Of a DNA stretch of 64,000 nt, positions 46,780-55,604 are shown in pieces (the first letter of the stretch is position 1; every line of letters begins with the position of its first letter). Position numbers and translations under genes: made by a program. The notes under the pieces are model-generated. The model did no database searches and was not told the origin of the DNA. It saw only the letters and a program-made list of their open reading frames with translations. The DNA lies in contig NZ_VUYU01000007.1 in assembly GCF_011682065.1 (NCBI RefSeq), forward strand, positions 186,001 through 250,000, written 5' to 3'. The DNA comes from Massilia rubra (lineage in GTDB: Bacteria > Pseudomonadota > Gammaproteobacteria > Burkholderiales > Burkholderiaceae_D).

Positions 46780-47463
46780 ATGCGTAAACTTCCACTCTTT
46801 TCCGCCCTCGTCCTGGCCACCGCCTGCCTGAACTCGTCCGCTCAAGCACTCGATAAAGATAGCTTGCCCGGCAATTACTTCCTGAAAGGCGTCATGGAAG
46901 TTGGTTCCGAGATATGGCTCGGCAAAAATGGAAAATTTCAGTACATGCTCGCCTATGGCAACCTCGACCAGGGAACCGAGGGCGTGTGGGAAATCAAGAA
47001 CGAGCGCGTGGTATTGACGTCGGTACCGGGGCCGATGCTGTTTCGCCTGGAGAAAGAAACCGACTTCAAGCCAGAGAAAGAGCCGCAGGCCGGCACTTGG
47101 GTCGCGGTGGTCCGCGCCGACGATTTTTATGTGAAGGATGTCGAGCTCACATTCGAAGCCCAGTCGGGCAAGAGCGCAACGGTGAGCGGCACCGATCCCA
47201 AAAACGGGCAGGCGATCGTGACGATGCCGGCCAGCGAGGTCTGGTCCCGTACCGGCCTGCGTCGCCGTGGCAGCCAGGATGCGTGGCAATGGGTGGCGGT
47301 GCCTCCCGCCCGCGCCAGCACCCGCATCGCCGGTTTTCGGTTGACCAACCAGATCTCGGCCATGACCGCGTTCAAATCAATGGAATTGACCGCTGGCAAG
47401 GATGGCTTGATTCCCGATGAGGCATCGGGCCTGTCGCAGGGCGTCTATAAAAAAGCGCAGTGA
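46780..47463 (+). CDS. Exported protein of unknown function, tandem paralogue A
   Basis: A 227-residue protein with a signal peptide (MRKLPLFSALVLATACLNSS...AQA). The mature part, starting LDKDSLPGNYFLKGVMEVGS, is beta-rich: LGKNGKFQYMLAYG, EGVWEIKNERVVLTS and WVAVVRADDFYVKDVEL. Its C-terminal segment contains TGLRRRGSQDAWQWVAVPP. I do not recognise the family. Over ~200 residues it is clearly homologous to the next gene. GNYFL…G-W-E-I resembles small lipocalin-like or calycin-type domains; that is only a guess. Confidence 0.8.
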   Translation: MRKLPLFSALVLATACLNSSAQALDKDSLPGNYFLKGVMEVGSEIWLGKNGKFQYMLAYGNLDQGTEGVWEIKNERVVLTSVPGPMLFRLEKETDFKPEKEPQAGTWVAVVRADDFYVKDVELTFEAQSGKSATVSGTDPKNGQAIVTMPASEVWSRTGLRRRGSQDAWQWVAVPPARASTRIAGFRLTNQISAMTAFKSMELTAGKDGLIPDEASGLSQGVYKKAQ

Positions 47464-47590
47464 CACCCGTGCGCCGCCGGCGTCATTGATGGTGTCATTG
47501 TGAGGACGCCATGGATCGTGTCGCGCTGTTGACGAAGCGCGGCGATGGCCTTGGCCTTCGCCGCATCGGCTGAGGACATATGCGCGTCAT

Positions 47591-47597
47591 GTAAAAT
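47591..47597 (+). promoter_or_regulatory. GTAAAAT promoter-like element, copy 2
   Basis: Same heptamer and 39-bp distance to the ATG as copy 1 upstream of the first paralogue, and the intervening bases are also similar. The duplicated unit therefore included its promoter region. Confidence 0.4.
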
Positions 47598-47629
47598 ATG
47601 GTTCATGTAACCAAAATGCAAAGATTGTC

Positions 47630-48313
47630 ATGTCCGAGACCCCTGAACTGCCAAGCTCCGTTGCGGGCGCCGACAAGCCCAACTCGTCCGCGCTGAAGTT
47701 CGATCTCGACGACTTGCCGGGGAATTATTTCCTGCAAGGTGTCATGGAGGTCGGTTCGGAATTATGGCTTGGCAAGAACGGCAAATTCCAGTTCCTGCTC
47801 ACCTATGGCGCGCAAGACGATGGCAACGAGGGTGTGTGGGAAATCAAGGACGATTTGCTGGTGTTGACCCCGGTGGAAGAACCAATGGTGTTCCGTCTGG
47901 AAACCGACAACGAGTTCACGCCCAGGCAGGAGCCCGAGCCTGGCCAATGGGTCGCGGTATGTTGCACTGCGGATATCTATTTGAAGAACATCGAGGTCCG
48001 CTTTGAAGCTGCCTCGGGCAAGGGGGTGATCGTCGACACCAATCCCGCCAACGGCCAGGCCATCGTGAGCATGGCGGAAGGCGAAGTCTGGGCGCGTACC
48101 GGCCTGCGTCGCAGTGGTACCGAGGAAGCGTGGCAATGGCTGTCGATGCCGCCCGAGCGCGCCAGCGCCCGCATTGCCGCTTTTCGGCTGACCAATCCGA
48201 TTGCGGCCATGACCGCCTTCATCTCGATGGAACTGAAGGCCGGCGCGGAAGGCCTGGTGGTCGCCGATGAGGAATCAGCCCTGTCGGAAGGCGTGTACAA
48301 GAAAGCGCGCTGA
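47630..48313 (+). CDS. Unknown protein without signal peptide, tandem paralogue B
   Basis: A 227-residue homologue of the preceding gene (shared LPGNYFLxGVMEVGSExWLGKN, EGVWEIK, TGLRR, SxGVYKKA). The hydrophobic leader is replaced by a polar N-terminus, MSETPELPSSVAGADKPN, so it is predicted to stay in the cytoplasm. The pair arose by tandem duplication and then diverged in location; an exported/cytosolic pair could be an effector-immunity-like or binding-partner arrangement, which is speculation. 166 bp separate the two. Confidence 0.8.
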   Translation: MSETPELPSSVAGADKPNSSALKFDLDDLPGNYFLQGVMEVGSELWLGKNGKFQFLLTYGAQDDGNEGVWEIKDDLLVLTPVEEPMVFRLETDNEFTPRQEPEPGQWVAVCCTADIYLKNIEVRFEAASGKGVIVDTNPANGQAIVSMAEGEVWARTGLRRSGTEEAWQWLSMPPERASARIAAFRLTNPIAAMTAFISMELKAGAEGLVVADEESALSEGVYKKAR

Positions 48314-48463
48314 CCCCGGTATGCGGGCTGGAATGGCAGCGCAAGCGCCTGTTTCCACTGGTACGCCGCGCGCGGCAAGCGGGAACCGTTGGCCTGAAAT
48401 TGCCGGTCTGGATACTGATACTATTCGGACTTGGATTCGCATGCGCGCGGGAGGAGTAAAGCA

Positions 48464-49204
48464 GTGGCAGAAATCGATCATGTGCTGATCGTCGATGACG
48501 ACCGTGACATTCGCGAGCTGGTGACGGCCTACCTCGAAAAACAGGGCCTGCGCTGCACGGCGGCCGAAGACGGCCGCGCGATGCGCTCGGCGCTGCAACG
48601 GGCCACGCCCGACGTGATCGTGCTCGACCTCATGCTCCCCGGCGACGACGGTCTGGCCCTGTGCCGCGAGATCCGCTCCGGCAAGCACCGCGCCATTCCG
48701 ATCCTGATGCTCACCGCGCGCGACGATGAAACCGATCGCATCGTCGGCCTGGAACTGGGCGCCGACGATTACATGTCCAAGCCGTTCGCGGCGCGCGAGC
48801 TGCTGGCGCGCATCCGCGCGGTGCTGCGCCGCACGCGCATGCTTCCGCCGAACATGCAGGCCACCGAAACGGCATCCCTGATCGGCTTCGGCGCATGGCG
48901 GCTCGACCTGGTGGCGCGCCATCTGCTGGCCGAGGACGATGTCGCGGTCGCACTGAGCAGCGCCGAATACCGGCTGCTGCGGGTCTTCCTCGACCATCCG
49001 CAACGGGTGCTGACGCGCGATCAATTGCTGGAACTGACCCATGGCCACGATGCGCAGGCGTTCGATCGATCCATCGACATCCTGGTCAGCCGCCTGCGCC
49101 AGCGCCTGCGCGACGACCCGCGCGAGCCGCGCTACATCAAGACGCTGCGCAGCGAAGGGTATGTGCTGTCATGCCCGGTCACGCCACTGGCGGGAACGGC
49201 GTGA
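48464..49204 (+). CDS. OmpR-family response regulator
   Basis: A 246-residue OmpR/PhoB-type regulator: VLIVDDDRDIRELV acidic pocket, phosphoacceptor Asp55 in VIVLDLMLPGDDG, Lys in YMSKPF, and a winged-helix C-terminus (LSSAEYRLLRVFLDHPQRVL; FDRSIDILVSRLRQRL). GTG at 48464 is chosen because GGGAGGAG lies 8-15 bp upstream. The stop overlaps the histidine kinase start. Its targets are not evident; the thioredoxin/cupin pair downstream is convergent, not co-directional. Confidence 0.92.
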   Translation: MAEIDHVLIVDDDRDIRELVTAYLEKQGLRCTAAEDGRAMRSALQRATPDVIVLDLMLPGDDGLALCREIRSGKHRAIPILMLTARDDETDRIVGLELGADDYMSKPFAARELLARIRAVLRRTRMLPPNMQATETASLIGFGAWRLDLVARHLLAEDDVAVALSSAEYRLLRVFLDHPQRVLTRDQLLELTHGHDAQAFDRSIDILVSRLRQRLRDDPREPRYIKTLRSEGYVLSCPVTPLAGTA

Positions 49205-50568
49205 AACGCATCGCCGCGCTGCTGCGCGCCCTGGCCCCGGCCAGCCTGTTCGCGCGCCTGTCGATCATTTTGCTGGCGGGACTGGCAGCGGCCCAGTTTC
49301 TCTCCGCGATGCTGACCATCGACGAACGTAACGACGCGAGCATGGGCGCAATGATCGATTATGTCGAAGTCGACCTGCGCACCGCCGTGGCCCTGCTCGA
49401 GCGCTTGCCGCACGACGAGCGCGCGGCCTGGCTGCCACGTCTCGAACGCGGCGGCTACCGGTATGCGCTTGGCGCCGGCCAGGCCGGCCCGCCGGTGACG
49501 GCGCCGCACTCGATGCGCGTGCTGGCGTCGGTCACGCGCGCGCTCACGCCCGGCCATGCCTTCAGCGCGCACGCGGTCGCCGGCGACGCCGAACGCTTCC
49601 AGGTACATGTGACGCTGGCGGACGGGCAGCCGCTGACGGTCGACTTTCGCCCGCGCCGCGGCCTGCCTTTGTCGGAGCGGCTGCCCTACATGCTGGCGGG
49701 GCAGCTGGCGCTGGTGGCGCTGGCCTGCTGGCTGGCGGTACGGCTGGCGATCCAGCCCTTGCGCACGCTGGCCGACGCCGCCGACGCGCTCGGGCCAGGC
49801 CTGCGCCCGGTGCGCATGCCCGAACAAGGCCCGTCCGAAGTGGCGGCCGCCGCGCGCGCCTTCAACGCCATGCAGCAGCGCATTGCCGCCTATGTCGATG
49901 AACGGCTGCGCATCCTGGCGGCGATCTCGCACGACTTGCAGACGCCGATCACGCGCATGCGCTTGCGCGTCGACCTGATGGACGAATCGCCGCAACAGCA
50001 ACGCCTGATCGACGATCTGCGGCAGCTCGAAGACCTGGCAAGGCAAGGGATCGGCTACGCGCGCGCGATGCACGGCCAGCTGGAACCGGCGCGCGCGATC
50101 GACCCCGACGACCTGCTCGACGCCATGGCGCTCGACTACCGCGACAGCGGCGCCGGCGTGGCTTTCGAGCGCCAGGGCGGGGCGCCTGAAGTCATACCGT
50201 TCGTCACGCGTGCGGGCGCCCTGCGCCGCGTGGTCACCAACCTGGTCGACAACGGCTTGAAGTACGCAGGCGAGGTGAACATCACGATGGAGCGCCCGGC
50301 GCAAGGCGTCATCACGATCCGGGTGCTCGACCGGGGGCCGGGCATTCCCGAGGCGGCGCTGGAACAGGTCTTCGAGCCGTTCTACCGGCTCGAGAGCTCG
50401 CGCAACCGCGACACCGGCGGCACCGGCCTGGGGCTGGCGATTGCGCGCCAGTTGGCGCTCACGCTTGGTGGCGGCCTGACCCTGCACAACCGGCCCGATG
50501 GCGGGCTGGAAGCGCGGCTGGTGGTGCGCGCCGTGGCGCCCGCCGATCAGCCGAAAGTGAACGCGTAG
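49201..50568 (+). CDS. EnvZ-like sensor histidine kinase
   Basis: A 455-residue inner-membrane kinase: first membrane segment near residues 18-38, a ~130-residue periplasmic sensor, second segment (LAGQLALVALACWLAVRLAI), HAMP linker, His244 in ISHDLQTPITRMRLRV, and HATPase motifs NLVDNGLKYAG, RGPGIPEAALEQVFEPF and GTGLGLAIARQL. GTG 49201 overlaps the regulator TGA (GTGA); an ATG at 49171 is an alternative start. It forms a cognate pair with the upstream regulator. Its last 22 bp overlap the convergent thioredoxin-like gene. Confidence 0.92.
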   Translation: MKRIAALLRALAPASLFARLSIILLAGLAAAQFLSAMLTIDERNDASMGAMIDYVEVDLRTAVALLERLPHDERAAWLPRLERGGYRYALGAGQAGPPVTAPHSMRVLASVTRALTPGHAFSAHAVAGDAERFQVHVTLADGQPLTVDFRPRRGLPLSERLPYMLAGQLALVALACWLAVRLAIQPLRTLADAADALGPGLRPVRMPEQGPSEVAAAARAFNAMQQRIAAYVDERLRILAAISHDLQTPITRMRLRVDLMDESPQQQRLIDDLRQLEDLARQGIGYARAMHGQLEPARAIDPDDLLDAMALDYRDSGAGVAFERQGGAPEVIPFVTRAGALRRVVTNLVDNGLKYAGEVNITMERPAQGVITIRVLDRGPGIPEAALEQVFEPFYRLESSRNRDTGGTGLGLAIARQLALTLGGGLTLHNRPDGGLEARLVVRAVAPADQPKVNA

Positions 50569-51617
50569 ACCTCGGCCCCGCTGTCGAGAAAACGGATCTC
50601 GACGCGCCGCTGCAGGGCAGAACCCGACTGCCGGACCAGCTGATACAGGCGGGTGGCCGTAACGACGCCGTTGCCATCGGCGTCGATGTCGGCGCCGTGG
50701 TCCGCACCCGGTGCGCGGCCATCGACGCTGACCTTGATGCGCACGGTGCGCCCGGCTTGGCCGGGCCCCATCACCAGGTGCAGGTCGCGCGCCCGGAACT
50801 GGTGCGCGATGGCGCCGCCAGCCAGTTCGGCCCTGGCCGATTCGGCGTTCACGGTCCAGCGTCCGGACAGGGCCCATTGGTTCAGGCCAAGCTGGCCCGC
50901 CGAGTACTGGTGCGCCACGTCGCGCCGCACGCCTTCGGGCGAGTTGAACCCACTGGCCTGGCGATAGCCGACGTAGGTTTCGGCCGAATCGAGCTGGCGC
51001 AGGTCTGGCGCCATCTGTTCCGCCGCTCCCGCCGGATCGACCAGGGTAGCGTCGACCGGGCCGCCGCGCGCTTCGGCCAGCAGCGACTGCATCGCCCGTT
51101 CCAGCTTGTCGTAGCCGCCTTCGCCTACCTGGCGGTAGCGGATCTTGCCGTTGGCGTCGACCAGATACCACGCGGGCCAGGCGTTGTTGCCCCATGCCTG
51201 CCAGATGCGATGGTCGCTGTCCACCGCCACCGGAAAATCGATCTTGAAGCGGCTGACGGCGGCGCTCACGTTAGTCAGGTCTTTTTCGAACCTGAACTCG
51301 GGCGAATGCACCCCGACCACCGTCAGGCCGTGGGCGCGATACTTGTCGGCCCAGGCGCGCACATACGGCACCGTGCGGATACAGTTGATGCAGGAATAGG
51401 TCCAGAAATCGACCAGCACCACCTTGCCGCGCAGTTGCGCGGGCGTCAGCGGCGCGCTGTTGAACCAGGTGGTCGCGCCGTCGAAACCTGGCATGGCCGC
51501 CTGCACCGGCAAGCTGCTGCGGTAAGGCGTGGCGGCGCGGCTGCCGGACGGCATCGACAAGGCGGCCACGCCGAGTACGGCGACGCATCCGAGTGCGGCG
51601 ATGGAATAGCGGTTCAT
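50547..51617 (-). CDS. Exported thioredoxin-like (TlpA/DipZ C-terminal type) protein
   Basis: A 356-residue protein with a signal peptide (SIAALGCVAVLGVAALSMPS), then a thioredoxin fold domain with active site WTYSCINCIRTVPYVRAW and the cis-Pro strand AWPAWYLVDANGKIRY. A ~170-residue C-terminal beta-sandwich domain follows, of the kind attached to DipZ-type proteins (FNSPEGVRRDVAHQYSAGQL, then YVGYRQ before it). CINC spacing fits a periplasmic thiol oxidoreductase. GAGGGAG precedes ATG 51617. It follows the cupin gene by 20 bp on the same strand. Confidence 0.88.
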   Translation of the reverse strand: MNRYSIAALGCVAVLGVAALSMPSGSRAATPYRSSLPVQAAMPGFDGATTWFNSAPLTPAQLRGKVVLVDFWTYSCINCIRTVPYVRAWADKYRAHGLTVVGVHSPEFRFEKDLTNVSAAVSRFKIDFPVAVDSDHRIWQAWGNNAWPAWYLVDANGKIRYRQVGEGGYDKLERAMQSLLAEARGGPVDATLVDPAGAAEQMAPDLRQLDSAETYVGYRQASGFNSPEGVRRDVAHQYSAGQLGLNQWALSGRWTVNAESARAELAGGAIAHQFRARDLHLVMGPGQAGRTVRIKVSVDGRAPGADHGADIDADGNGVVTATRLYQLVRQSGSALQRRVEIRFLDSGAEVYAFTFG

Positions 51618-51637
51618 GGTGGCTCCCTCAAACAATC

Positions 51638-52069
51638 TCATTTTTCCAGGACGACGATGGGTTTGTTCTTTTCAACCAGGTAGGTCGCCAGTTCCGCGCT
51701 GTTGCCGGTCGAGACATTCTTTGCCGAGTGCGCGGCGCCCGCCGGAATGTACAGGGACTCGCCGGCCTGCAGGCGGATGGTTTTTCCGTTCATTTCATAT
51801 TCGACCGTGCCGGCGAGGACGTAGGCGATTTCCACGCCGGGGTGCACGTGTTTCGGGAACGACGCGCCCGGTGCGAAATCGACGCGCACCTGGATCGCCT
51901 CGCGGTTGCCTTCGAAGTCGTGGCGGACCGATTCGGTGCGGGCGATGCCTTTGGCGTCGAACTGCTGTGCGCCCGCCGCCGCCGACAGCAGGCCCGCCGC
52001 CGCCATGAGCATGGCGCAGGCGGCATTGCGTGCCAACGATGGACGGAGGTGGTGTTGGATGGCGTGCAT
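51638..52069 (-). CDS. Exported cupin-domain protein
   Basis: A 143-residue protein with signal peptide (MLMAAAGLLSAAAGA-QQ) and a single cupin: PGASFPKHVHPGVEIAYVLAG (motif 1: His, His, Glu) and LYIPAGAAHSAKN (motif 2). This small periplasmic cupin type probably binds a metal; substrate unknown. AGGAGA precedes ATG 52069. It forms a two-gene unit with the thioredoxin-like gene, so a redox or envelope-stress role is possible. Confidence 0.85.
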   Translation of the reverse strand: MHAIQHHLRPSLARNAACAMLMAAAGLLSAAAGAQQFDAKGIARTESVRHDFEGNREAIQVRVDFAPGASFPKHVHPGVEIAYVLAGTVEYEMNGKTIRLQAGESLYIPAGAAHSAKNVSTGNSAELATYLVEKNKPIVVLEK

Positions 52070-52384
52070 GGTGTTTCTCCTGTGAGTTCGCCGTTGCGCG
52101 CCAGGCCAGGGTGGCTTGCCGCGTCGACGAGGACTCATTAGACCGTTTTGGTGTTTCCGCGCGATGTCGGCAATGCCCTCCAGATCGCGGTCAACGTGTC
52201 CACAGCGTCAGCAGAAACAATTCGACACAAAAGTCGGGCGACAACGTACGGCGCGGCGCCGGCAGCATGGCGACGGACGCGTAAATGATATCTTTGCGGT
52301 CACATTAATTTCTAATAGGTAATTATCCTGTCATAGTGGGCGTGCATGATGCCTGGGCAAATTCGCATGTTGTGTGAGACGTCC
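52070..52384. other. 315-bp intergenic region between cupin and chemoreceptor genes
   Basis: No gene is seen. The last ~90 bp before the chemoreceptor are AT-rich (around 52296-52335, TTAATTTCTAATAGGTAATT), unlike the rest of the window, and probably hold its promoter. I could not assign -35/-10 hexamers with confidence. Confidence 0.5.
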
Positions 52385-54022
52385 ATGAAGATTCCCCATT
52401 TTTCCACCGGCACGCGCGTGCTCGGATCGTTTTCCCTCGTGTTGCTGATCATGGCCGGCATGACCGGCGCTTCGCTGTGGCGCCAGCATGGCGCCGAACG
52501 GGCCATGACGAGCTTGGTGCAAGTCCATCTGGCCAGGCAGCAGGCGCTGTCCGAGCAACTGGCGACGGCGCGCCTGAACGGCGCGCGCACCTCGGCCATT
52601 GCGCGCAGCGACAGCCTGGAAGTGGCCGATTATTTCCAGGCCCAGCTCGACGCCGGCGAAACCGCGCTGCGCCAGACCGAACAGCGCCTGGCGGCCTTGT
52701 CGCCCGGCGTGGAAGAGCGCCCGTTGTGGCACACCGTGCTGCAGCGCAAGCAAGCCTACGGGGTGGTGCGGGCAGAGGTGTTGCGGCTCAAGGAAATCGG
52801 GCGCACGCAAGATGTCGCCGAACTGGCCGCGACCACGCTCGAATCGACATTCAAAGCCTACGTGGCGGCGATGGAAGTGGCCTTGCGGCACCAGAGCGCG
52901 CAATCGCAGGCCCTGGCGGCGGCCTCGGCGGTTCAGTTCCGCCACAGCCGCAACCTGCTGATCGGGCTGGGGCTGGCCGCGCTGGCCGTGGCGGCCCTGC
53001 TGTCGGCGATGCTTACGCGCGGCATCGTCACGCCCCTGAAACGCGCGGTCGGGCTGGCCGAGCGCGTGGCGCAAGGCGACCTGCGCATGTCGATCGAGCA
53101 CGCGCGCGCCGACGAAATCGGCCAGCTGTTCACCGCCCTTTCCGATATGTCGGCGCGGCTGGCCAGCACGGTCGGCAAGGTCCATGAGGGAGCGCTGGCG
53201 ATCGACCTGGCGTCGCGCGAGATTGCGGAAGGCAATTTCGAATTGTCGGGGCGCACCGAGCAGCAGGCGGCCGCGCTGGAAGAAACCGCCTCGTCGATGG
53301 AAACCCTGACCGACGCCGTGCGCCAGAACAGCGCCAACGCGCGCCTGGCCAACGAATTGGCGGAGTCGGCGTCGAGCGTGGCGCGCGAGGGCAGCCGGGT
53401 GGTGGCGGAAGTCATGCACACGATGACGCACATCAACGACTTCGGCAAGAAAATTGCCGACATCACCAGCGTGATCGACGCCATCGCGTTCCAGACCAAT
53501 ATCCTGGCGCTCAACGCGGCGGTGGAGGCGGCGCGCGCGGGCGAGCAGGGCCGGGGCTTTGCGGTGGTGGCGGCCGAAGTGCGCAGCCTGGCGCAGCGTT
53601 CGGCGGCGGCGGCGCGCGATATCCATGCCTTGCTGGGCAATTCGTCGGCCAAGATCGCCAACGGCAGCGCGCTGGCGCAAGCGGCGGGCGCGACCATGGA
53701 CGAGATCATGCTGCGGGTGCAGAAGGTGACCACGATCATGGGCGCGATCAGCATGGCCACCAGCGGGCAGGAGCACAGCATCGGCCAGGTCAGCAGCGCG
53801 ATCCGGGCGCTGGATGGCGTGACCCAGCAGAACGCCAGCCTGGTGGATGAGGCAGCGGCGGCGTCGGGCGCGATGCGGGGCCAGGCGCGCGAACTGGCGC
53901 GCATGGTGGCGTATTTCCAGACCGGCCACGATCGACCGCAACGGCAAGAGCGATATCTTCGCCATTTGGAGGGGATACCTGGAACAATGTCCCCGGCATG
54001 GCAAGCGCAGGATGCCGCATGA
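52385..54022 (+). CDS. Methyl-accepting chemotaxis protein
   Basis: A 545-residue chemoreceptor: transmembrane helix near residues 10-32, a four-helix-bundle periplasmic sensor (4HB_MCP type, ~160 residues), second membrane segment ([20 protein letters not shown]), HAMP domain, and a signalling domain with the hairpin tip [20 protein letters not shown] and [17 protein letters not shown]. It has no C-terminal CheR-binding pentapeptide. The ligand is unknown. ATG 52385 gives a normal N-terminus; earlier in-frame ATGs exist at 52346 and 52367. Confidence 0.92.
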   Translation: MKIPHFSTGTRVLGSFSLVLLIMAGMTGASLWRQHGAERAMTSLVQVHLARQQALSEQLATARLNGARTSAIARSDSLEVADYFQAQLDAGETALRQTEQRLAALSPGVEERPLWHTVLQRKQAYGVVRAEVLRLKEIGRTQDVAELAATTLESTFKAYVAAMEVALRHQSAQSQALAAASAVQFRHSRNLLIGLGLAALAVAALLSAMLTRGIVTPLKRAVGLAERVAQGDLRMSIEHARADEIGQLFTALSDMSARLASTVGKVHEGALAIDLASREIAEGNFELSGRTEQQAAALEETASSMETLTDAVRQNSANARLANELAESASSVAREGSRVVAEVMHTMTHINDFGKKIADITSVIDAIAFQTNILALNAAVEAARAGEQGRGFAVVAAEVRSLAQRSAAAARDIHALLGNSSAKIANGSALAQAAGATMDEIMLRVQKVTTIMGAISMATSGQEHSIGQVSSAIRALDGVTQQNASLVDEAAAASGAMRGQARELARMVAYFQTGHDRPQRQERYLRHLEGIPGTMSPAWQAQDAA

Positions 54023-54085
54023 AACGGGTCACCGGTATGATTGCGCAACGGGAATGCTGTCCGTGCGCCCACCAAGGAAAGGTCC

Positions 54086-54406
54086 ATGAAAATCTTGATA
54101 GTGCCAACGTTGCTTGCACTGTGCGCTCTCCAGACGATGTCAGGCTGTGGGGAGCGTGCGCGTCCGCTTGAACATCCACAAAGAACGGCGACGGTAGCAA
54201 AGCCATCCGCACAAGCCATTGGCACAGCGAGAATGCTGGACGATCGCTCCATTGTATTGAATTTACGAGCTGAAACGGAAGGGAGTGTCGGTCATGCCCG
54301 ATTCACCTATCAGCCTGGCGATCCGATGCATGTAAAAATAGGTGAGCATGTCGGGGGACTCAAGCCTGGGGAGGAGAAAAGCGTTCCTCCCTTTCCCGAA
54401 CAATAG
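54086..54406 (+). CDS. Small lipoprotein, function unknown
   Basis: A 106-residue protein with a lipoprotein leader MKILIVPTLLALCALQTMSGC. The rest has no family I recognise; ARFTYQPGDPMHVKIGEHVG is the most structured-looking part, and it ends in a Pro-rich tail. AAGGAAAGG precedes the ATG. The DNA is noticeably less GC-rich than its neighbours, a possible sign of transfer. Confidence 0.7.
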   Translation: MKILIVPTLLALCALQTMSGCGERARPLEHPQRTATVAKPSAQAIGTARMLDDRSIVLNLRAETEGSVGHARFTYQPGDPMHVKIGEHVGGLKPGEEKSVPPFPEQ

Positions 54407-54435
54407 GGCGCCGCGGGGCGCGAAGCACAGGTGCG

Positions 54436-55575
54436 CTAAGCCGGTTGCGGGAACGCCGGCCGGAACGGCATGCTCAGCGTCGCCCGCGTTCCTTGCGCCA
54501 GCGGTGCGATGAGCAGCGCGGCGCGCTCGCCGAAACCGGTCTCCAGGCGCGCGCGGATATTGATCAGCGCCACGCCGTTGCCGGTGCTGCGGCGCGCCTG
54601 CCCTAGGCCGAGGCCGACGCCATCGTCGTCAACCACGATTTCCAGCACGCCATGGCGCACCAGCGCGCTGATGCGCACGTGGCCGCCTTCGAGCCTTGGG
54701 CCGACGCCATGTTGCACGGCGTTTTCGACCAGCGGCTGCAACAGCAGGGGCGGCATCAGCGCCTGTCGTACGGCCTCGCTGGCGTCGATGGAAAACGCCA
54801 GGCGGCTGCCCATCCGGATCTGCATCAGCAGCAGGTAGTTGTGGGCCGTTTCCAGCTCGGCGCCAAGACTGCTGTCGGTCGCGCGCATCTGCCCGAGGCT
54901 GGCGCGCAGGTAGTCGGTGAACGATTCGAGCATCAGTTGCGCGCGCGCCGCATCGGTGGCGATCAGGCTCTGCACATTGGCTAAGGTATTGAACAGGAAG
55001 TGCGGCTCGATCTGCGCCTGCAACATGCGTAACTGCGATTCGGCGGCTTGCTGCGCCAGCGCCTTTTCCTTGGCGCGGAATTGCCACCAGACCCAGTTGG
55101 CGGCCAGGATCAGCGCCGCGAAAATGGCGAACTTGAGCTGGACCATGGGCGCGCCCGCCAGCTTGTGCCAGAAGTTGACCGCGTACACCTGCCCCAGCAC
55201 GGCATAGCCGGCCCGCACGCCGAGCGCGGCGCCGGCGAACAGGATCGCGCTCATGACGGCGAGCGGGCGCCAGCCCTGCATGGCGAACAGGGCGTCGATC
55301 CACGCAGCCGGCAGCAGCCATTCGCCGACGCGCATGAGCAGCAGCATGCTGGCGGCGGCGCAGGCGCCGAACAGGAGGTTGTTGGTCAGCGAGCTGGTCC
55401 ACCAAGCCAGCTCGGCCTTCGCCATCAGGAGCACCGACACCAGCATCAGCACCAGCGTCACCGCGAATGCGAGTCCGATGGCGACCAGCAGGCGTGCCCA
55501 CCACGGCTCCTCGCGGCGCTTTTTCAGGATCAGAAAACTGCGCAAGGCTTGCTTGACGGTGGGGCGGATATCCAT
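54436..55575 (-). CDS. LytS/YehU-type sensor histidine kinase
   Basis: A 379-residue kinase with four N-terminal membrane segments and a His_kinase family domain: QIEPHFLFNTLANVQSLI holds the phosphorylated His, then LQPLVENAVQHGVGP (N box) and DDGVGLGLG / NGVALINIRARLE (G boxes). The start is placed at ATG 55575; the open frame continues far upstream through the next gene but has no kinase features there. It is the likely partner of the LytTR regulator 1.2 kb away on the other strand. Confidence 0.88.
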   Translation of the reverse strand: MDIRPTVKQALRSFLILKKRREEPWWARLLVAIGLAFAVTLVLMLVSVLLMAKAELAWWTSSLTNNLLFGACAAASMLLLMRVGEWLLPAAWIDALFAMQGWRPLAVMSAILFAGAALGVRAGYAVLGQVYAVNFWHKLAGAPMVQLKFAIFAALILAANWVWWQFRAKEKALAQQAAESQLRMLQAQIEPHFLFNTLANVQSLIATDAARAQLMLESFTDYLRASLGQMRATDSSLGAELETAHNYLLLMQIRMGSRLAFSIDASEAVRQALMPPLLLQPLVENAVQHGVGPRLEGGHVRISALVRHGVLEIVVDDDGVGLGLGQARRSTGNGVALINIRARLETGFGERAALLIAPLAQGTRATLSMPFRPAFPQPA

Positions 55576-55604
55576 GGGGAAAAGAGTGTAGCAGCTTCGC
55601 CGGC

